The notes under the pieces are model-generated. The model was not told where the DNA came from, did not search any database, and worked only from the letters and a program-made list of their open reading frames with translations. The position numbers and the translations under genes are program-made. Below are positions 45,291-54,662 of a stretch of 64,000 nt of DNA, piece after piece; the stretch's first letter is position 1, and the number at the start of each line of letters is the position of its first letter. Source of the DNA: Shewanella electrica (GTDB taxonomy: Bacteria; Pseudomonadota; Gammaproteobacteria; Enterobacterales; Shewanellaceae); contig NZ_JAKOGG010000022.1 of assembly GCF_022321485.1 (NCBI RefSeq), positions 1 to 64,000 on the forward strand. Reading direction: 5' to 3'.

Positions 45291-45917
45291 ATGCGCGTTC
45301 GCCAATTTCTTGCAGCGATGGGCTTGAGCGCGGCAGTCGTGACGGGTGGCAGCATGATTGCCGAGCAAGAAGGCATGGTGCTTAACAGCTACCTCGATCC
45401 AGTTGAAATCAACACTGTGTGCTTTGGGCATACCGGTGCAGATATCGACAACAGTAAAACCTACACCCTTGAAGAATGCCTGCGGCAGTTAGCGGCCGAC
45501 TTGGTGATCTTCAACAACCAACTGCTGCAGCTCACTCGCCAAGTGCGGCTGAGTAATGAAGAACACGCCGCTTACCTGAGTTTTATCTACAACATAGGCG
45601 CTGGCGCATTTGCCGAAAGCACGCTGCGTAAAAAGCTACTCGCCGGTGATCACGTTGGCGCCTGCAATGAGTTGCCACGCTGGATTTACGCCAAGGGCAA
45701 AAAGCTGCTTGGGCTAATGGTGCGCCGCCAGCGCGAACGCGACTTGTGTTTAAAGGGAGTTAACTATGTTCAACACCATCAAGAACGCCGTTGGCCGCCA
45801 ACACCTATACATCATTGGCGTGTTAATTCTGACTATTGTCGCACTGAGTATTGGGCTCAAGTTCGCCACCGATGCCAAGGCTATTGCGCAAGCCAACCTC
45901 AATACCGCCTTGGTTAA
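45291..45917 (+). CDS. phage endolysin, lysozyme (GH24) with SAR-like N-terminus
   Basis: 208 residues. The N-terminal FLAAMGLSAAVVTGGSMIA is a weakly hydrophobic signal-anchor-release-like segment. The catalytic triad follows E-x8-D-x5-T: Glu27, Asp36, Thr42. Family members end near LCLKG at about residue 160; here translation runs on about 50 residues into the Rz gene in another frame, so an ancestral stop may have been lost. Start after a terminator, with GGAA before ATG 45291. Confidence 0.88.
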   Translation: MRVRQFLAAMGLSAAVVTGGSMIAEQEGMVLNSYLDPVEINTVCFGHTGADIDNSKTYTLEECLRQLAADLVIFNNQLLQLTRQVRLSNEEHAAYLSFIYNIGAGAFAESTLRKKLLAGDHVGACNELPRWIYAKGKKLLGLMVRRQRERDLCLKGVNYVQHHQERRWPPTPIHHWRVNSDYCRTEYWAQVRHRCQGYCASQPQYRLG

Positions 45918-46269
45918 TGTGCAAACCCTGCAAACCAACAACGCCACCTTAGCCACAACCATCACCGCGCAAGAGGTCGAAAAGCGAAGGCTTGAACAGC
46001 AGCTGCAACACCTCGCCAAAGTGAATGATGATTACCAGCAACAAGCCAAAGTGCAGCAAGCCAAAGCGCAAGAATTGCTAACCGCCATCGAACAACTAAG
46101 GACCAGCCAACATGAGCAAACTCAGCAGTGGGCTATTAGTGCTGTGCCTGATGATGTTAAGCGGATGCTCCAACACGCCGCCTATTGTGCAGTACGTGCC
46201 AATCGAAACCTCAGTGCCTGCCAAGATCCCGCAGCAACTGTTGGGCGAATGCGTAACACCGCCCTATGA
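45766..46269 (+). CDS. inner-membrane spanin (Rz-like)
   Basis: 167 residues: N-terminal membrane anchor HLYIIGVLILTIVALSIGL, then a long coiled coil (TLQTNNATLATTITAQEVEKRRLEQQLQHL) and a C-terminal cysteine-containing end. GGGAG precedes the ATG. It works with the lipoprotein nested in its 3' part to fuse the membranes at lysis. Confidence 0.85.
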   Translation: MFNTIKNAVGRQHLYIIGVLILTIVALSIGLKFATDAKAIAQANLNTALVNVQTLQTNNATLATTITAQEVEKRRLEQQLQHLAKVNDDYQQQAKVQQAKAQELLTAIEQLRTSQHEQTQQWAISAVPDDVKRMLQHAAYCAVRANRNLSACQDPAATVGRMRNTAL

Positions 46270-46402
46270 CCCAAACAAAATAATCGATAACACCGACCAC
46301 ACAGGCTACATCGCTGAACTACTCCAAGCGTTGGCCGACTGCGATATGCAATGGCAACGGCTGGGTAACTACCTGCAGCAACAGGAACACGACAATGAAT
46401 GA
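46112..46402 (+). CDS. outer-membrane spanin lipoprotein (Rz1-like)
   Basis: 96 residues with signal MSKLSSGLLVLCLMMLSGC (lipobox LSGC) and a proline-containing mature part. It starts inside the Rz gene in another frame, the classic Rz/Rz1 nesting. Confidence 0.85.
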   Translation: MSKLSSGLLVLCLMMLSGCSNTPPIVQYVPIETSVPAKIPQQLLGECVTPPYDPNKIIDNTDHTGYIAELLQALADCDMQWQRLGNYLQQQEHDNE

Positions 46403-46664
46403 TTACGCGCAGAAAGGATTCAGCCTAATGAGTTATGTCACTAATGCGCTTGCGGGTGTGTTTGGGCTTATTTCTCTTAATGTTTGGATCTTCATCGTCT
46501 CAGTGTTCTTTTCTGCGTTGACGTATTTCTGCAACCACTACTACCAAAAACGCCGTGAACGCCGCGACTTGGAATTCAAGCTTAAAGAAGATGCCCGAGC
46601 AGCAGAACTGCACGCGCTCGATGTGAAGCTTAAACAAGCCAAACTCAAACAGTTAGGTGAATAA
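46395..46664 (+). CDS. holin-like membrane protein
   Basis: 89 residues with one or two membrane segments (YVTNALAGVFGLISLNVWIFIVSVFFSALTYF) and a charged C-terminus, KRRERRDLEFKLKEDARAAE. It completes the lysis cassette and overlaps TerS by one base. Confidence 0.7.
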   Translation: MNDYAQKGFSLMSYVTNALAGVFGLISLNVWIFIVSVFFSALTYFCNHYYQKRRERRDLEFKLKEDARAAELHALDVKLKQAKLKQLGE

Positions 46665-47194
46665 TGCCCGCCATCAAACCGCAAGAGCATGAACCGGTAC
46701 TGCTCAACAAAACCGACTTGTGCCGCAGTTTGAACATCAGCACCCAGGCATTTGATAAGTGGGGCGTACCACACGCCAAAAAGGTCGGTCGCCAAGTGTT
46801 TTATTCCGTGGCCGATGTGGTTGCCAACCGTGTGGGGAATGAGCGCAGCAAAGCGGCATTGCCAGAAGATGAAGACCCCAACAAGCCAAACCTTGAATGG
46901 GAGCGGTACCGCCTGACCAAAGCGCAAGCTGATGGGCAAGAACTGAAAAACGAGAAAGACCGCAAAGAAGTGGTCGAGGTAGCGTTTTGCACCTATGTGC
47001 TGAACAAGATCGCGGTGCAGATTGGCCCCATATTGGACCAAGCCCCGCTTAACGTAAAACGGCACCACCCCGAGATTGAAGAACAGCAGCTTGAAACCAT
47101 GCGAGCCGAAATCATCAAAGCACAGAACATCGCCTCCAAACTCGGGGATGCTATAGAGGGTATGCTTGATGATTATCGCCGCATCACAGACTAA
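46664..47194 (+). CDS. terminase small subunit (lambda Nu1-like)
   Basis: 176 residues with an N-terminal winged HTH (LLNKTDLCRSLNISTQAFDKWGVPHAKKVGRQVFYSVADVV) for cos recognition and a helical C-terminus that binds TerL. It overlaps TerL by 29 bases. Confidence 0.87.
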   Translation: MPAIKPQEHEPVLLNKTDLCRSLNISTQAFDKWGVPHAKKVGRQVFYSVADVVANRVGNERSKAALPEDEDPNKPNLEWERYRLTKAQADGQELKNEKDRKEVVEVAFCTYVLNKIAVQIGPILDQAPLNVKRHHPEIEEQQLETMRAEIIKAQNIASKLGDAIEGMLDDYRRITD

Positions 47195-49142
47195 ACATCT
47201 GCAAGATGCGGTTAATGCTGGGCTTAAATCGCTGTGGCGCCCACCACGGCTAACCCTTGCAGAGTATGCCGACGAGCATTTTTATATGTCGTCGGAGTCT
47301 AGTTACTCAGAGGGACGTTGGAAAAGCCTGCCGTTTCAGGTGGGCATACTCAACGCCATGGGGAATGACCTGATCCACACGCTGAATATTATGAAATCAG
47401 CGCGTGTGGGTTACACCAAAATGCTCATGGCTAACGCCGCTTACAAGGTCGAGCACAAAAAGCGCAATGTGTTGATCTACCAGCCGCGCGACAAACAAGC
47501 GCAAAGCTTTATGAAAAAGCATGTGGAAACCGCAATACGCGATATTCCCGTGTGGTCTGCGCTGGCGCCGTGGCTAGGCAAAAAGCACCGCGATAGCACC
47601 TTAGAAGATAAGGTATTCACCAACGGTAAAACCTTAATGGTGCGTGGTGGTACCGCCGCGGCTAACTACCGTGAGATCTCCACTGATGATGTGATTTACG
47701 ATGAGCTAGCCGGCTTTGATGAAGATATTGAAAAAGAGGGTAACGCCACCACGCTGGGCGACACCCGTTTAGAGCTGTCGTATTTTCCTAAATCGATTCG
47801 CGGCTCAACGCCCAAAGTGCTCGGCCAGTGCCAGATTGAAAAGGCCTGCAGCGAGAGCAAATACCATTTTCACTTTCATGTGCCGTGCCCACATTGCGGT
47901 GAATTGCAGCGGTTAAAGTGGGGCGGTAAAGATGAGCCATTCGGCATCAAGTGGATTGATAACGACCCGAAAACCGCTTACTACTGCTGCGAACATTGCA
48001 GCGCGGTTATTGAAAATAAACAGCTAAACACCATTGAATTAGATTCACGTGCCAAATGGATTTGTGAAAAGTCAGGCATGTGGACCGTGGATTTTATCGA
48101 CTTCTTTGATAAAGACGATAAGCCTACATTCACGCCTGATAACGTGGCGCTGTACGTTTGGTCAGCTTATAACCCGCTGGCAAGCTGGCGCAAACTTGTA
48201 TCAGATTTTTTGAAAGCAAAAGGCGATCAGCAAAAGCTGAAAACCTTTGTGAACACCAAACTGGGCGAACCGTGGGATGAAGATACCGGCGAAAAATTAG
48301 AGTGGGAAGATCTCTACCGCCGCCGCGAAATGTACCCAAGTAGCCGCATGCCCAAGGGCGTGGTGTATCTCACTGCGGGCGTAGATACCCAAGATGACCG
48401 TTACGAAGGCCGTATTTGGGGCTGGGGTGCTGGCCAAGAAAAATGGCTGATTGATCGCTTCATCATCTACGGCAAACCAGACAGCAAAGCGCTGCTGGAT
48501 AAAGTCACCGAGCGGCTGAATACAACCTACACCCGTGCTGATGGCATTACCTTGTCTATCGGCCTTATCTGTTGGGACTCGGGCGGGCACTATGCCGATA
48601 CCGTTTACAGCATGAGTAAGCGGCTAGGGCTGCACCGCGTAATCCCCATTAGAGGCGCCAACGTTTACGGCAAGCCGATTGCTAACTTCCCGCGTAAGCG
48701 CACTAGCAAAGGCGTTTACTTAACTGAGGTGGGCACCGACAGCGCCAAAGAGCTGATTATGTCGCACCTGCGCATTCAGCCTGATGCGAATAACCCGACG
48801 CCGTTTGCGGTGCACTTCCCAATGGATGACAGCATCTGCGATGAGGCGGAACTGCAACAGCTCACCGCCGAGCGGAAAATTCCGCAGCGCCGTAACGGCA
48901 AAATTGTGTATCGCTGGGATAACAACAAGAAGCGCAACGAAGCACTCGATTGCTTTGTGTATGCGTTAGCCGCGTTGTATATCGCCATTGAGCGCTTTGG
49001 CATCAACCTCGACAAACTGGCGCAGCAAACCGCCACACCTGCCGAGAACGCCGAACCAGAACAACCAACAGCACCAAAACCAAAACCATCAACTGCAACC
49101 AATAACTGGCTGAAAACATCAGGCTCAGGGGGCTGGCTGTGA
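47166..49142 (+). CDS. terminase large subunit (lambda gpA-like)
   Basis: 658 residues, packaging motor and cos nuclease. Family motifs: KSARVGYTKMLMANAAY (ATPase region), ISTDDVIYDELAGFDED (Walker B), CPHCGELQRLKWGG with CCEHC zinc cysteines, and the nuclease domain VDTQDDRYEGRIWGWG and DSGGHYADTVY. Confidence 0.93.
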   Translation: MMIIAASQTKHLQDAVNAGLKSLWRPPRLTLAEYADEHFYMSSESSYSEGRWKSLPFQVGILNAMGNDLIHTLNIMKSARVGYTKMLMANAAYKVEHKKRNVLIYQPRDKQAQSFMKKHVETAIRDIPVWSALAPWLGKKHRDSTLEDKVFTNGKTLMVRGGTAAANYREISTDDVIYDELAGFDEDIEKEGNATTLGDTRLELSYFPKSIRGSTPKVLGQCQIEKACSESKYHFHFHVPCPHCGELQRLKWGGKDEPFGIKWIDNDPKTAYYCCEHCSAVIENKQLNTIELDSRAKWICEKSGMWTVDFIDFFDKDDKPTFTPDNVALYVWSAYNPLASWRKLVSDFLKAKGDQQKLKTFVNTKLGEPWDEDTGEKLEWEDLYRRREMYPSSRMPKGVVYLTAGVDTQDDRYEGRIWGWGAGQEKWLIDRFIIYGKPDSKALLDKVTERLNTTYTRADGITLSIGLICWDSGGHYADTVYSMSKRLGLHRVIPIRGANVYGKPIANFPRKRTSKGVYLTEVGTDSAKELIMSHLRIQPDANNPTPFAVHFPMDDSICDEAELQQLTAERKIPQRRNGKIVYRWDNNKKRNEALDCFVYALAALYIAIERFGINLDKLAQQTATPAENAEPEQPTAPKPKPSTATNNWLKTSGSGGWL

Positions 49143-49345
49143 CCAAAGACGAAGTTCAACAAATGATTGATGCCTACTTAGAGGCCGAGCTGGATGTGCT
49201 GGCGGGTAAGTCTAGCGCCATTAACGGCAAAACCATGACTATGGAAAACCTGCAAGAGATCCGCGCAGGCCGGTTGGAATGGCAACGCCGCCTTGCTGCC
49301 TTTGGTCGCCCACGTGGTGGCGCCAGTTACGCCACCTTTAAATAA
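49139..49345 (+). CDS. head-tail joining protein (gpW-like)
   Basis: 68 residues: MTKDEVQQMIDAYLEAELDVLAGKSSAINGKTMTMENLQEIRAGRLEWQRRL is the typical gpW pattern. It starts with GTG in a GTGA overlap with the terL stop. Confidence 0.85.
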   Translation: MTKDEVQQMIDAYLEAELDVLAGKSSAINGKTMTMENLQEIRAGRLEWQRRLAAFGRPRGGASYATFK

Positions 49346-49356
49346 ACAGGATTGCC

Positions 49357-50928
49357 ATGGGATTTATCAACGACGCCATTGCGGTCATTTCGCCAGCATG
49401 GGCGAAAAGCCGTGCCGTGGCCGCGCTGCAATACCAAAGCCTGAAAGGGTACGAAGCCGCTAAACCAAGCCGCACCCACAAGGCTAAAAAGGAAACCCGA
49501 GGCGCTAACCAAGCGGTATTCGCTGCCGGTAAGTCACTGCGTGAACAAGCCCGTTGGTTGGATGAAAACCACGATATCTCAATTGGTATTCTGGACAAGC
49601 TCGAAGAACGAGTGATCGGCGCCAATGGCATTGTGGTAGAGCCGCAGCCTCGGGACAAAAGCGGCAAGATCCTTGATGAATTTGCCGAAGAACTTCAACG
49701 CCGCTTTGCAGCATGGAGCCTAAAGCCCGATGTGACCGGCCGTTATACCCGCCCCGAGTTAGAGCGCCTAGCACTGCGCACCGCATTGCGTGACGGCGAA
49801 GTATTCGGCCAGCATGTGGTGGGCAAAATTCCTAAGCTAGATCACCTCAACCCGCAGGGCACGCCTTACAGCATTGAAGCGCTAGAGCCTGACTTTGTGC
49901 CGTTCGAGTTGAATGATGTTAGCGCCTCTATTCGCCAAGGGTTAACGCTCAATGGTTGGGGGCGTGTGGTGGGCTATAACGTGCTGCTGCAACATCCATC
50001 GGACGTGCTCGGTTTTAAACACACCACCAAGGTGATCCCCGCTAAAGCCATGATGCACCTATCCAACGTTAAGCGACTGCACCAGCTGCGCGGCGTGAGC
50101 GTATTTCACGGCATTCTCACGCGGCTGGCAGATATCAAAGACTATGAAGAATCCGAGCGGGTAGCTGCCCGTATTGCGGCGGCGCTGGCGTTCTATATCA
50201 AGCGTGGTTCACCGGATCATTACGTCACTACTGAAACCAAAACAACTAACCGTGAAGTGCCCATCGCCCCGGGCATGACGTTTGATGACCTCGCACCAGG
50301 GGAAGATGTAGGCATGATTGAGTCCAATCGCCCCAACGTGCACATGGTGGACTTTCGCAACGGCCAGCTAAAAGCCTGTGGCGCTGGTACCCGCACCAGT
50401 TACAGCTCAATTGCCCGCGATTACAGCGGCAACTACTCCAGCCAGCGCCAAGAGCTGGTTGAGCAAGACGAACCCAACCGCATTATGCAGCAGTGGTTTT
50501 GTGCTGGGTGGTCGCGCCCCGTGTACCGCCAATGGCTAGAAGCCGAGCAACTTAACCGCATTGATCCCCTAAAACTGCCGCGAGATCTCGACCCGCGCAC
50601 CTTATTTGATGCGGTGTATTACGGCCCCACCATGCCGTGGATTGACCCACGCAAAGAAGCCGAGGGCTGGGAAATGATGATCGCCGCCAACGTGGCAACC
50701 GAAGCGGACTGGACCCGCGCCCGAGGCCGCAACCCAAGCGAAGTAAAACGCCAACGCCAGCGCGAAGTCGATTACAACCGCGAGCACGGCATGGTAACCG
50801 CCAACGACCCCGATCCAGAGACTCATGGAGCAACCAATGAAGAAAACGCTAATCGCAGCACAGCTCGCCAACGTGCTCAGCAGCGGCTCGCTAATCGCGC
50901 CGCAAGGAACACTGACACAGAGCAATAA
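49357..50928 (+). CDS. portal protein (lambda gpB-like)
   Basis: 523 residues. A basic N-terminus is followed by the conserved SLREQARWLDENHDISIGILDKLEERVIGANGI and LRDGEVFGQ. It forms the dodecameric DNA gateway at the capsid vertex. Its 3' end overlaps the capsid gene by 92 bases. Confidence 0.92.
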   Translation: MGFINDAIAVISPAWAKSRAVAALQYQSLKGYEAAKPSRTHKAKKETRGANQAVFAAGKSLREQARWLDENHDISIGILDKLEERVIGANGIVVEPQPRDKSGKILDEFAEELQRRFAAWSLKPDVTGRYTRPELERLALRTALRDGEVFGQHVVGKIPKLDHLNPQGTPYSIEALEPDFVPFELNDVSASIRQGLTLNGWGRVVGYNVLLQHPSDVLGFKHTTKVIPAKAMMHLSNVKRLHQLRGVSVFHGILTRLADIKDYEESERVAARIAAALAFYIKRGSPDHYVTTETKTTNREVPIAPGMTFDDLAPGEDVGMIESNRPNVHMVDFRNGQLKACGAGTRTSYSSIARDYSGNYSSQRQELVEQDEPNRIMQQWFCAGWSRPVYRQWLEAEQLNRIDPLKLPRDLDPRTLFDAVYYGPTMPWIDPRKEAEGWEMMIAANVATEADWTRARGRNPSEVKRQRQREVDYNREHGMVTANDPDPETHGATNEENANRSTARQRAQQRLANRAARNTDTEQ

Positions 50929-52912
50929 GCCAGAACAAAGCTGGTTTAGCTTTAAAGCCATTGCCAACGGCGAAGCAGAACTAATGATTTATGACGAGAT
51001 TGGCGGCTGGGGCATTACCGCAAGCCAGTTCGCTAGCAAGCTAAAAGATCTCGGCAAAATCACCAAGCTCACTGCCCGTATTCACAGCCCCGGTGGCGAT
51101 GTGTTTGAAGGCATGGCGATTTACAACATCCTCAAAAATTATCCCGCCCACAAAGTGGCACACATTGATGGCTTAGCCGCCTCAATGGCGTCGGTAGTGG
51201 CGATGGCATTTGATGAAGTGATCATGCCTGAGAACGCCATGATGATGGTGCACAAACCGTGGGGCGGCACCATGGGCGATGCCAACGACATGCGCAAGTA
51301 TGCCGACCTGCTGGATAAAGTTGAAAGCAACCTTGTTGGTGCCTACCGCGATAAAACCGGTATGGACGATGAGGCACTGCACGCACTACTTGCCGAGGAA
51401 ACTTGGCTCACTGGCGCCGAAGCCGTTGAGCAAGGTTTTGCCGATTCACTATCAGAGCCGCTTGCTATGGCGGCATCACTCCAATCCCATCGAATGAAGG
51501 ATTACGCCAATATGCCACAAGCAGCAAAACGCCTGATTGCACCACAGGGTAACGGTGCTAACCAACCGCAGCCAACGCCTGCACCCGTTAACCAACCCGC
51601 GCCAGCACCCGCCGCAGTCGCCCAACCATCACAAGCCGAGATCCAAGCGGCCGCGATGAAGATGAACAAAGAGCGCGTGGACGGCATCAACGCCTTGTTT
51701 AACTTCTGGCCGCAGTTTGCAGACCTGAAAAACGAGTGCATTGCCGATATCAACATGGACGCAGACAAAGCGAAAGACAAGATCCTCGCTAAGTTGGGTG
51801 AGAACACTACGCCATTGGCAACACTCCCTAAAAGTACGATTCACTCAAGCAATGGCAATATTGTTGGTGATTCGGTTCGTGCGCAATTAATGGCGCGGGC
51901 AGGGCACGCAGACGCTGAGCGTGACAACAACTACACCAGTTACAACCTCAAAGAGCTGGCGCGTGCGTCACTGATGGATCGCGGCATTGGTGTTGCTGGC
52001 TTAAACCAAATGCAAATGGTGGGGTTAGCGTTTACGCATAGCTCATCTGACTTCGGTAACATCTTGCTCGATGTAGCCAACAAATCGGTAATGCGCGGAT
52101 GGGAACTCGCCAGCGAAACCTTTGAGCGCTTCACCCGCAAAGGCCAATTGAGCGACTTTAAAGTGTCTAAGCGTGTTGGCCTTGAAGAGTTTGGCAGCTT
52201 GCGCAAAGTGCGTGAAGGGGCAGAGTACAAGTACATCACGTTAGGTGACAAAGGCGCAGATATTGCGCTGGCGACCTACGGCGAAATCTTTGCCATCACC
52301 CGTCAGGCCATCATCAACGACGACATGAATATGCTGTCGATTATTCCGCAAAAGATGGGCGCTGCCGCCAAAGCCACCATTGGTGACTTGGTGTTTGCCA
52401 TTTTAACGGGCAATCCAAAAATGTCGGATGGTAAAAACCTGTTCAGTGCTGACCACGGCAACTTAGGCTCTGGCGCACCAAGTGCCGAGAACTTGGGCAT
52501 CTTGGCTGAACTGATGGAAAGCCAAACCACCGGTGGCGCGCATCCACGAGCGCTGAATATCATGCCTGCATTTGTGTTGTGTCCGCCAAACCTCAAACGC
52601 ACGCTAACGCAGATCATCAAATCCAGCTCCGTTAAAGGCGCTGATGTGAATGCTGGCATTGCTAACCCAGTACAAGACTTTGCCGAAGTGATTTCCGAAG
52701 CGCGTCTTAAAGCCGCCAGTGATAAAGCGTTCTACTTAGCTGCAGGCCAAGGCAGCGACACCATTGAGGTGGCTTATCTGGACGGTATTGATACGCCGTA
52801 CATTGAGCAGCAAGAAGGCTTCAGCGTTGATGGCGTAGCCACCAAGGTGCGTATTGATGCCGGTGTTGCACCGCTTGATCACCGTGGTTTGGTTAAATCA
52901 TCCGGCCAATAA
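50837..52912 (+). CDS. ClpP-like prohead protease fused to major capsid protein
   Basis: 691 residues, joining lambda C and E functions. The N-terminal 200 residues are a ClpP/S49 protease: RIHSPGGDVFEGMAIYN, the nucleophile in GLAASMASVVAM near 115 and VHKPWGG near 138. A Pro/Gln/Ala-rich linker (about 240-275) leads to an HK97-fold capsid domain. Start 50837 uses GGAG; ATG 50825 is an alternative. Self-cleavage during maturation is expected. Confidence 0.9.
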   Translation: MKKTLIAAQLANVLSSGSLIAPQGTLTQSNKPEQSWFSFKAIANGEAELMIYDEIGGWGITASQFASKLKDLGKITKLTARIHSPGGDVFEGMAIYNILKNYPAHKVAHIDGLAASMASVVAMAFDEVIMPENAMMMVHKPWGGTMGDANDMRKYADLLDKVESNLVGAYRDKTGMDDEALHALLAEETWLTGAEAVEQGFADSLSEPLAMAASLQSHRMKDYANMPQAAKRLIAPQGNGANQPQPTPAPVNQPAPAPAAVAQPSQAEIQAAAMKMNKERVDGINALFNFWPQFADLKNECIADINMDADKAKDKILAKLGENTTPLATLPKSTIHSSNGNIVGDSVRAQLMARAGHADAERDNNYTSYNLKELARASLMDRGIGVAGLNQMQMVGLAFTHSSSDFGNILLDVANKSVMRGWELASETFERFTRKGQLSDFKVSKRVGLEEFGSLRKVREGAEYKYITLGDKGADIALATYGEIFAITRQAIINDDMNMLSIIPQKMGAAAKATIGDLVFAILTGNPKMSDGKNLFSADHGNLGSGAPSAENLGILAELMESQTTGGAHPRALNIMPAFVLCPPNLKRTLTQIIKSSSVKGADVNAGIANPVQDFAEVISEARLKAASDKAFYLAAGQGSDTIEVAYLDGIDTPYIEQQEGFSVDGVATKVRIDAGVAPLDHRGLVKSSGQ

Positions 52913-52933
52913 CGTTACTTTCACCCCACACAC

Positions 52934-52963
52934 AAGCCGCTAGCTAACACTGGCGGCTTTGTT
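52934..52963 (+). terminator. intercistronic terminator after the capsid gene
   Basis: AAGCCGC and GCGGCTT pair around 12 bases, followed by TGTTG. It could dampen transcription into later genes. Confidence 0.55.
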
Positions 52964-52986
52964 GTATTCAGCGTAGGAAATTCAAC

Positions 52987-53310
52987 ATGAAAAACTATGT
53001 ACAAGATGGCAAGACCATCACATTCACACCCACCGCATTGGTGGCAAGTGGCGCGGCGGTACTCGCTGGCGCGTTGTTGATTGTGGCCATCGCAGAGGTG
53101 CCCGCAAATGAGCCCGGTGAGTTTGTGCCAGAAGGCGTGTTTGAACTGCCCAAAGCAACCGCTGATGAAGTTGCGGTAGGCGCTCAGTTGTATTGGGATG
53201 ATACCGCCAAAGCATTCACTACCACCGCCACCGACAACACCCCAGCGGGTAAAGCGTGGGCGGCAGCAGGTAATGGTGATGCCAGCGTGGCGGTGAAGAT
53301 TAATGCCTAA
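52987..53310 (+). CDS. DUF2190-family capsid decoration protein
   Basis: 107 residues: MKNYVQDGKTITFTPTALVASGAAVLAGALLIVAIAEV...GVFELPKATADEVAVGAQLYWDD, the DUF2190 pattern. Usually lies after the capsid gene and decorates heads. Confidence 0.8.
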   Translation: MKNYVQDGKTITFTPTALVASGAAVLAGALLIVAIAEVPANEPGEFVPEGVFELPKATADEVAVGAQLYWDDTAKAFTTTATDNTPAGKAWAAAGNGDASVAVKINA

Positions 53311-53656
53311 TTTTGGCATGTCACGCCAGCAACGCCGCGCAGCTAAATGGGCGCGGCTGTTCCAGCAAATGGCGCAGCCGTGCTTGTTTACGCCTGCCGA
53401 TGGCAGCGAGCCGTATCAACGGCAAATGTATTTTCCACCGGCGGATATTCACCAAAGCGCTAACGACTACCTCAACCAACTGCAAACGCTGGCGGAATTT
53501 GCCAGCGCCGACGGCGCAGTAAATGCGGATGATTGCTTTACCGCAGGGCAACTCAATGCGGCGGGTGAGTTTATTGCGGGCGGTAAAACATGGCGGTTAA
53601 CACAGCCAGTGGCTAGCGATGAAATCACCACTACGTGGGTGTGTGTGGAGCGGTAA
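53303..53656 (+). CDS. head-tail connector protein, gpFII position
   Basis: 117 residues, with a basic N-terminus (RQQRRAAKWARLFQQMAQP) and a beta-rich body ending TTTWVCVER. It overlaps DUF2190 by eight bases and the next gene by one. Confidence 0.6.
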   Translation: MPNFGMSRQQRRAAKWARLFQQMAQPCLFTPADGSEPYQRQMYFPPADIHQSANDYLNQLQTLAEFASADGAVNADDCFTAGQLNAAGEFIAGGKTWRLTQPVASDEITTTWVCVER

Positions 53657-54207
53657 TGGCGTTTAAAGCCCAAGGTTTGAAAGAAGTCACCAAAGAGTTA
53701 GAGCGCATCCGCGCCAAGGTGGCGCCAGATATTGAAGCCGCAGTAAACGCTGCCACCACCTACGGTGAAAAGCTGGCTATCGACACCATCTTTAACCGCT
53801 ACGGTTTTAGAGAACGCAGCTATGTAGCGCAGCACTTTAGCCTCAGCTTTGATCGGCGCACCTTGCAAGGGCGGATTGCCGCACGCATGCGCCCCTCAAG
53901 CTTTACCCGTTACGCCAGCAGTGTGCACACCAAAACCAGCAAACACGGTAAGCCGCTACCCGCAGGCTTTAGCATCAACGTGATGCGCAATCAACCTGTG
54001 TGGTTTAAAGGGGCATTCCAGTTTTTAGGTAAAAACGGCAACGTGCTTATCGCCAGTCGCCGCAAAGGCGATAACAGCTGGCGCAATGTCAAAGGCCACG
54101 TCAAATACGGCCCAAGTGTTGGCGGTAGCTTTGGCGTGATCCGCGAAGATATTGAGCCAACAATCGTCGCCTACCTGCTTGAGCGATACCAAAAGCGCAA
54201 CCGCTAA
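53656..54207 (+). CDS. tail completion/minor tail protein (gpZ-like)
   Basis: 183 residues: MAFKAQGLKEVTKELERIRAKVAPDIEAAVNAATTYGEKLAID is the gp10/gpZ pattern. Start in a TAATG overlap. Confidence 0.75.
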   Translation: MAFKAQGLKEVTKELERIRAKVAPDIEAAVNAATTYGEKLAIDTIFNRYGFRERSYVAQHFSLSFDRRTLQGRIAARMRPSSFTRYASSVHTKTSKHGKPLPAGFSINVMRNQPVWFKGAFQFLGKNGNVLIASRRKGDNSWRNVKGHVKYGPSVGGSFGVIREDIEPTIVAYLLERYQKRNR

Positions 54208-54227
54208 CTTATCAGTGAGTGATAACC

Positions 54228-54653
54228 ATGATCCAACAGATTCTAGACCGCTTAAACATGGTTGACGGTGCCACCGTGCGCGAAGGGTTTTATTCCCATG
54301 CCGTAGCGCGGCAACGGTCATTCATCTTTTTGCAGCCGTTTGTTAGCGCCGCCACCGTGCCCGGTGCGCAAGCAGGCTACAAAGAAGATCTGCAGCTGCA
54401 AGTGGTGGCAGGTATCAAACTGCCTGATAGCGATACCCCAACGGCAGATCTGATTAACTTGGTGCGCAGTATTCGCCGCGCGTTCTACCAAGGCCAACGC
54501 AACGCGCTGCGGCCTGACTGGTTGCCAAAATGCTACCAGTTTCAAGAAACCGAGCCGTGCAAATTCATCATGCCTGAAGCCCACGAACAACACGGGCTGG
54601 CAGTGATCACCTTATCCATCTCAACCAGCCCAACTTTTGACGACCATTTGTAA
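54228..54653 (+). CDS. tail terminator-like protein (gpU position)
   Basis: 141 residues, MIQQILDRLNMVDGATVREGFYSHAVARQRSFIFLQPF. By place and size it matches gpU. ATG 54228 chosen over GTG 54219. Confidence 0.65.
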   Translation: MIQQILDRLNMVDGATVREGFYSHAVARQRSFIFLQPFVSAATVPGAQAGYKEDLQLQVVAGIKLPDSDTPTADLINLVRSIRRAFYQGQRNALRPDWLPKCYQFQETEPCKFIMPEAHEQHGLAVITLSISTSPTFDDHL

Positions 54654-54662
54654 GGAACTCCC

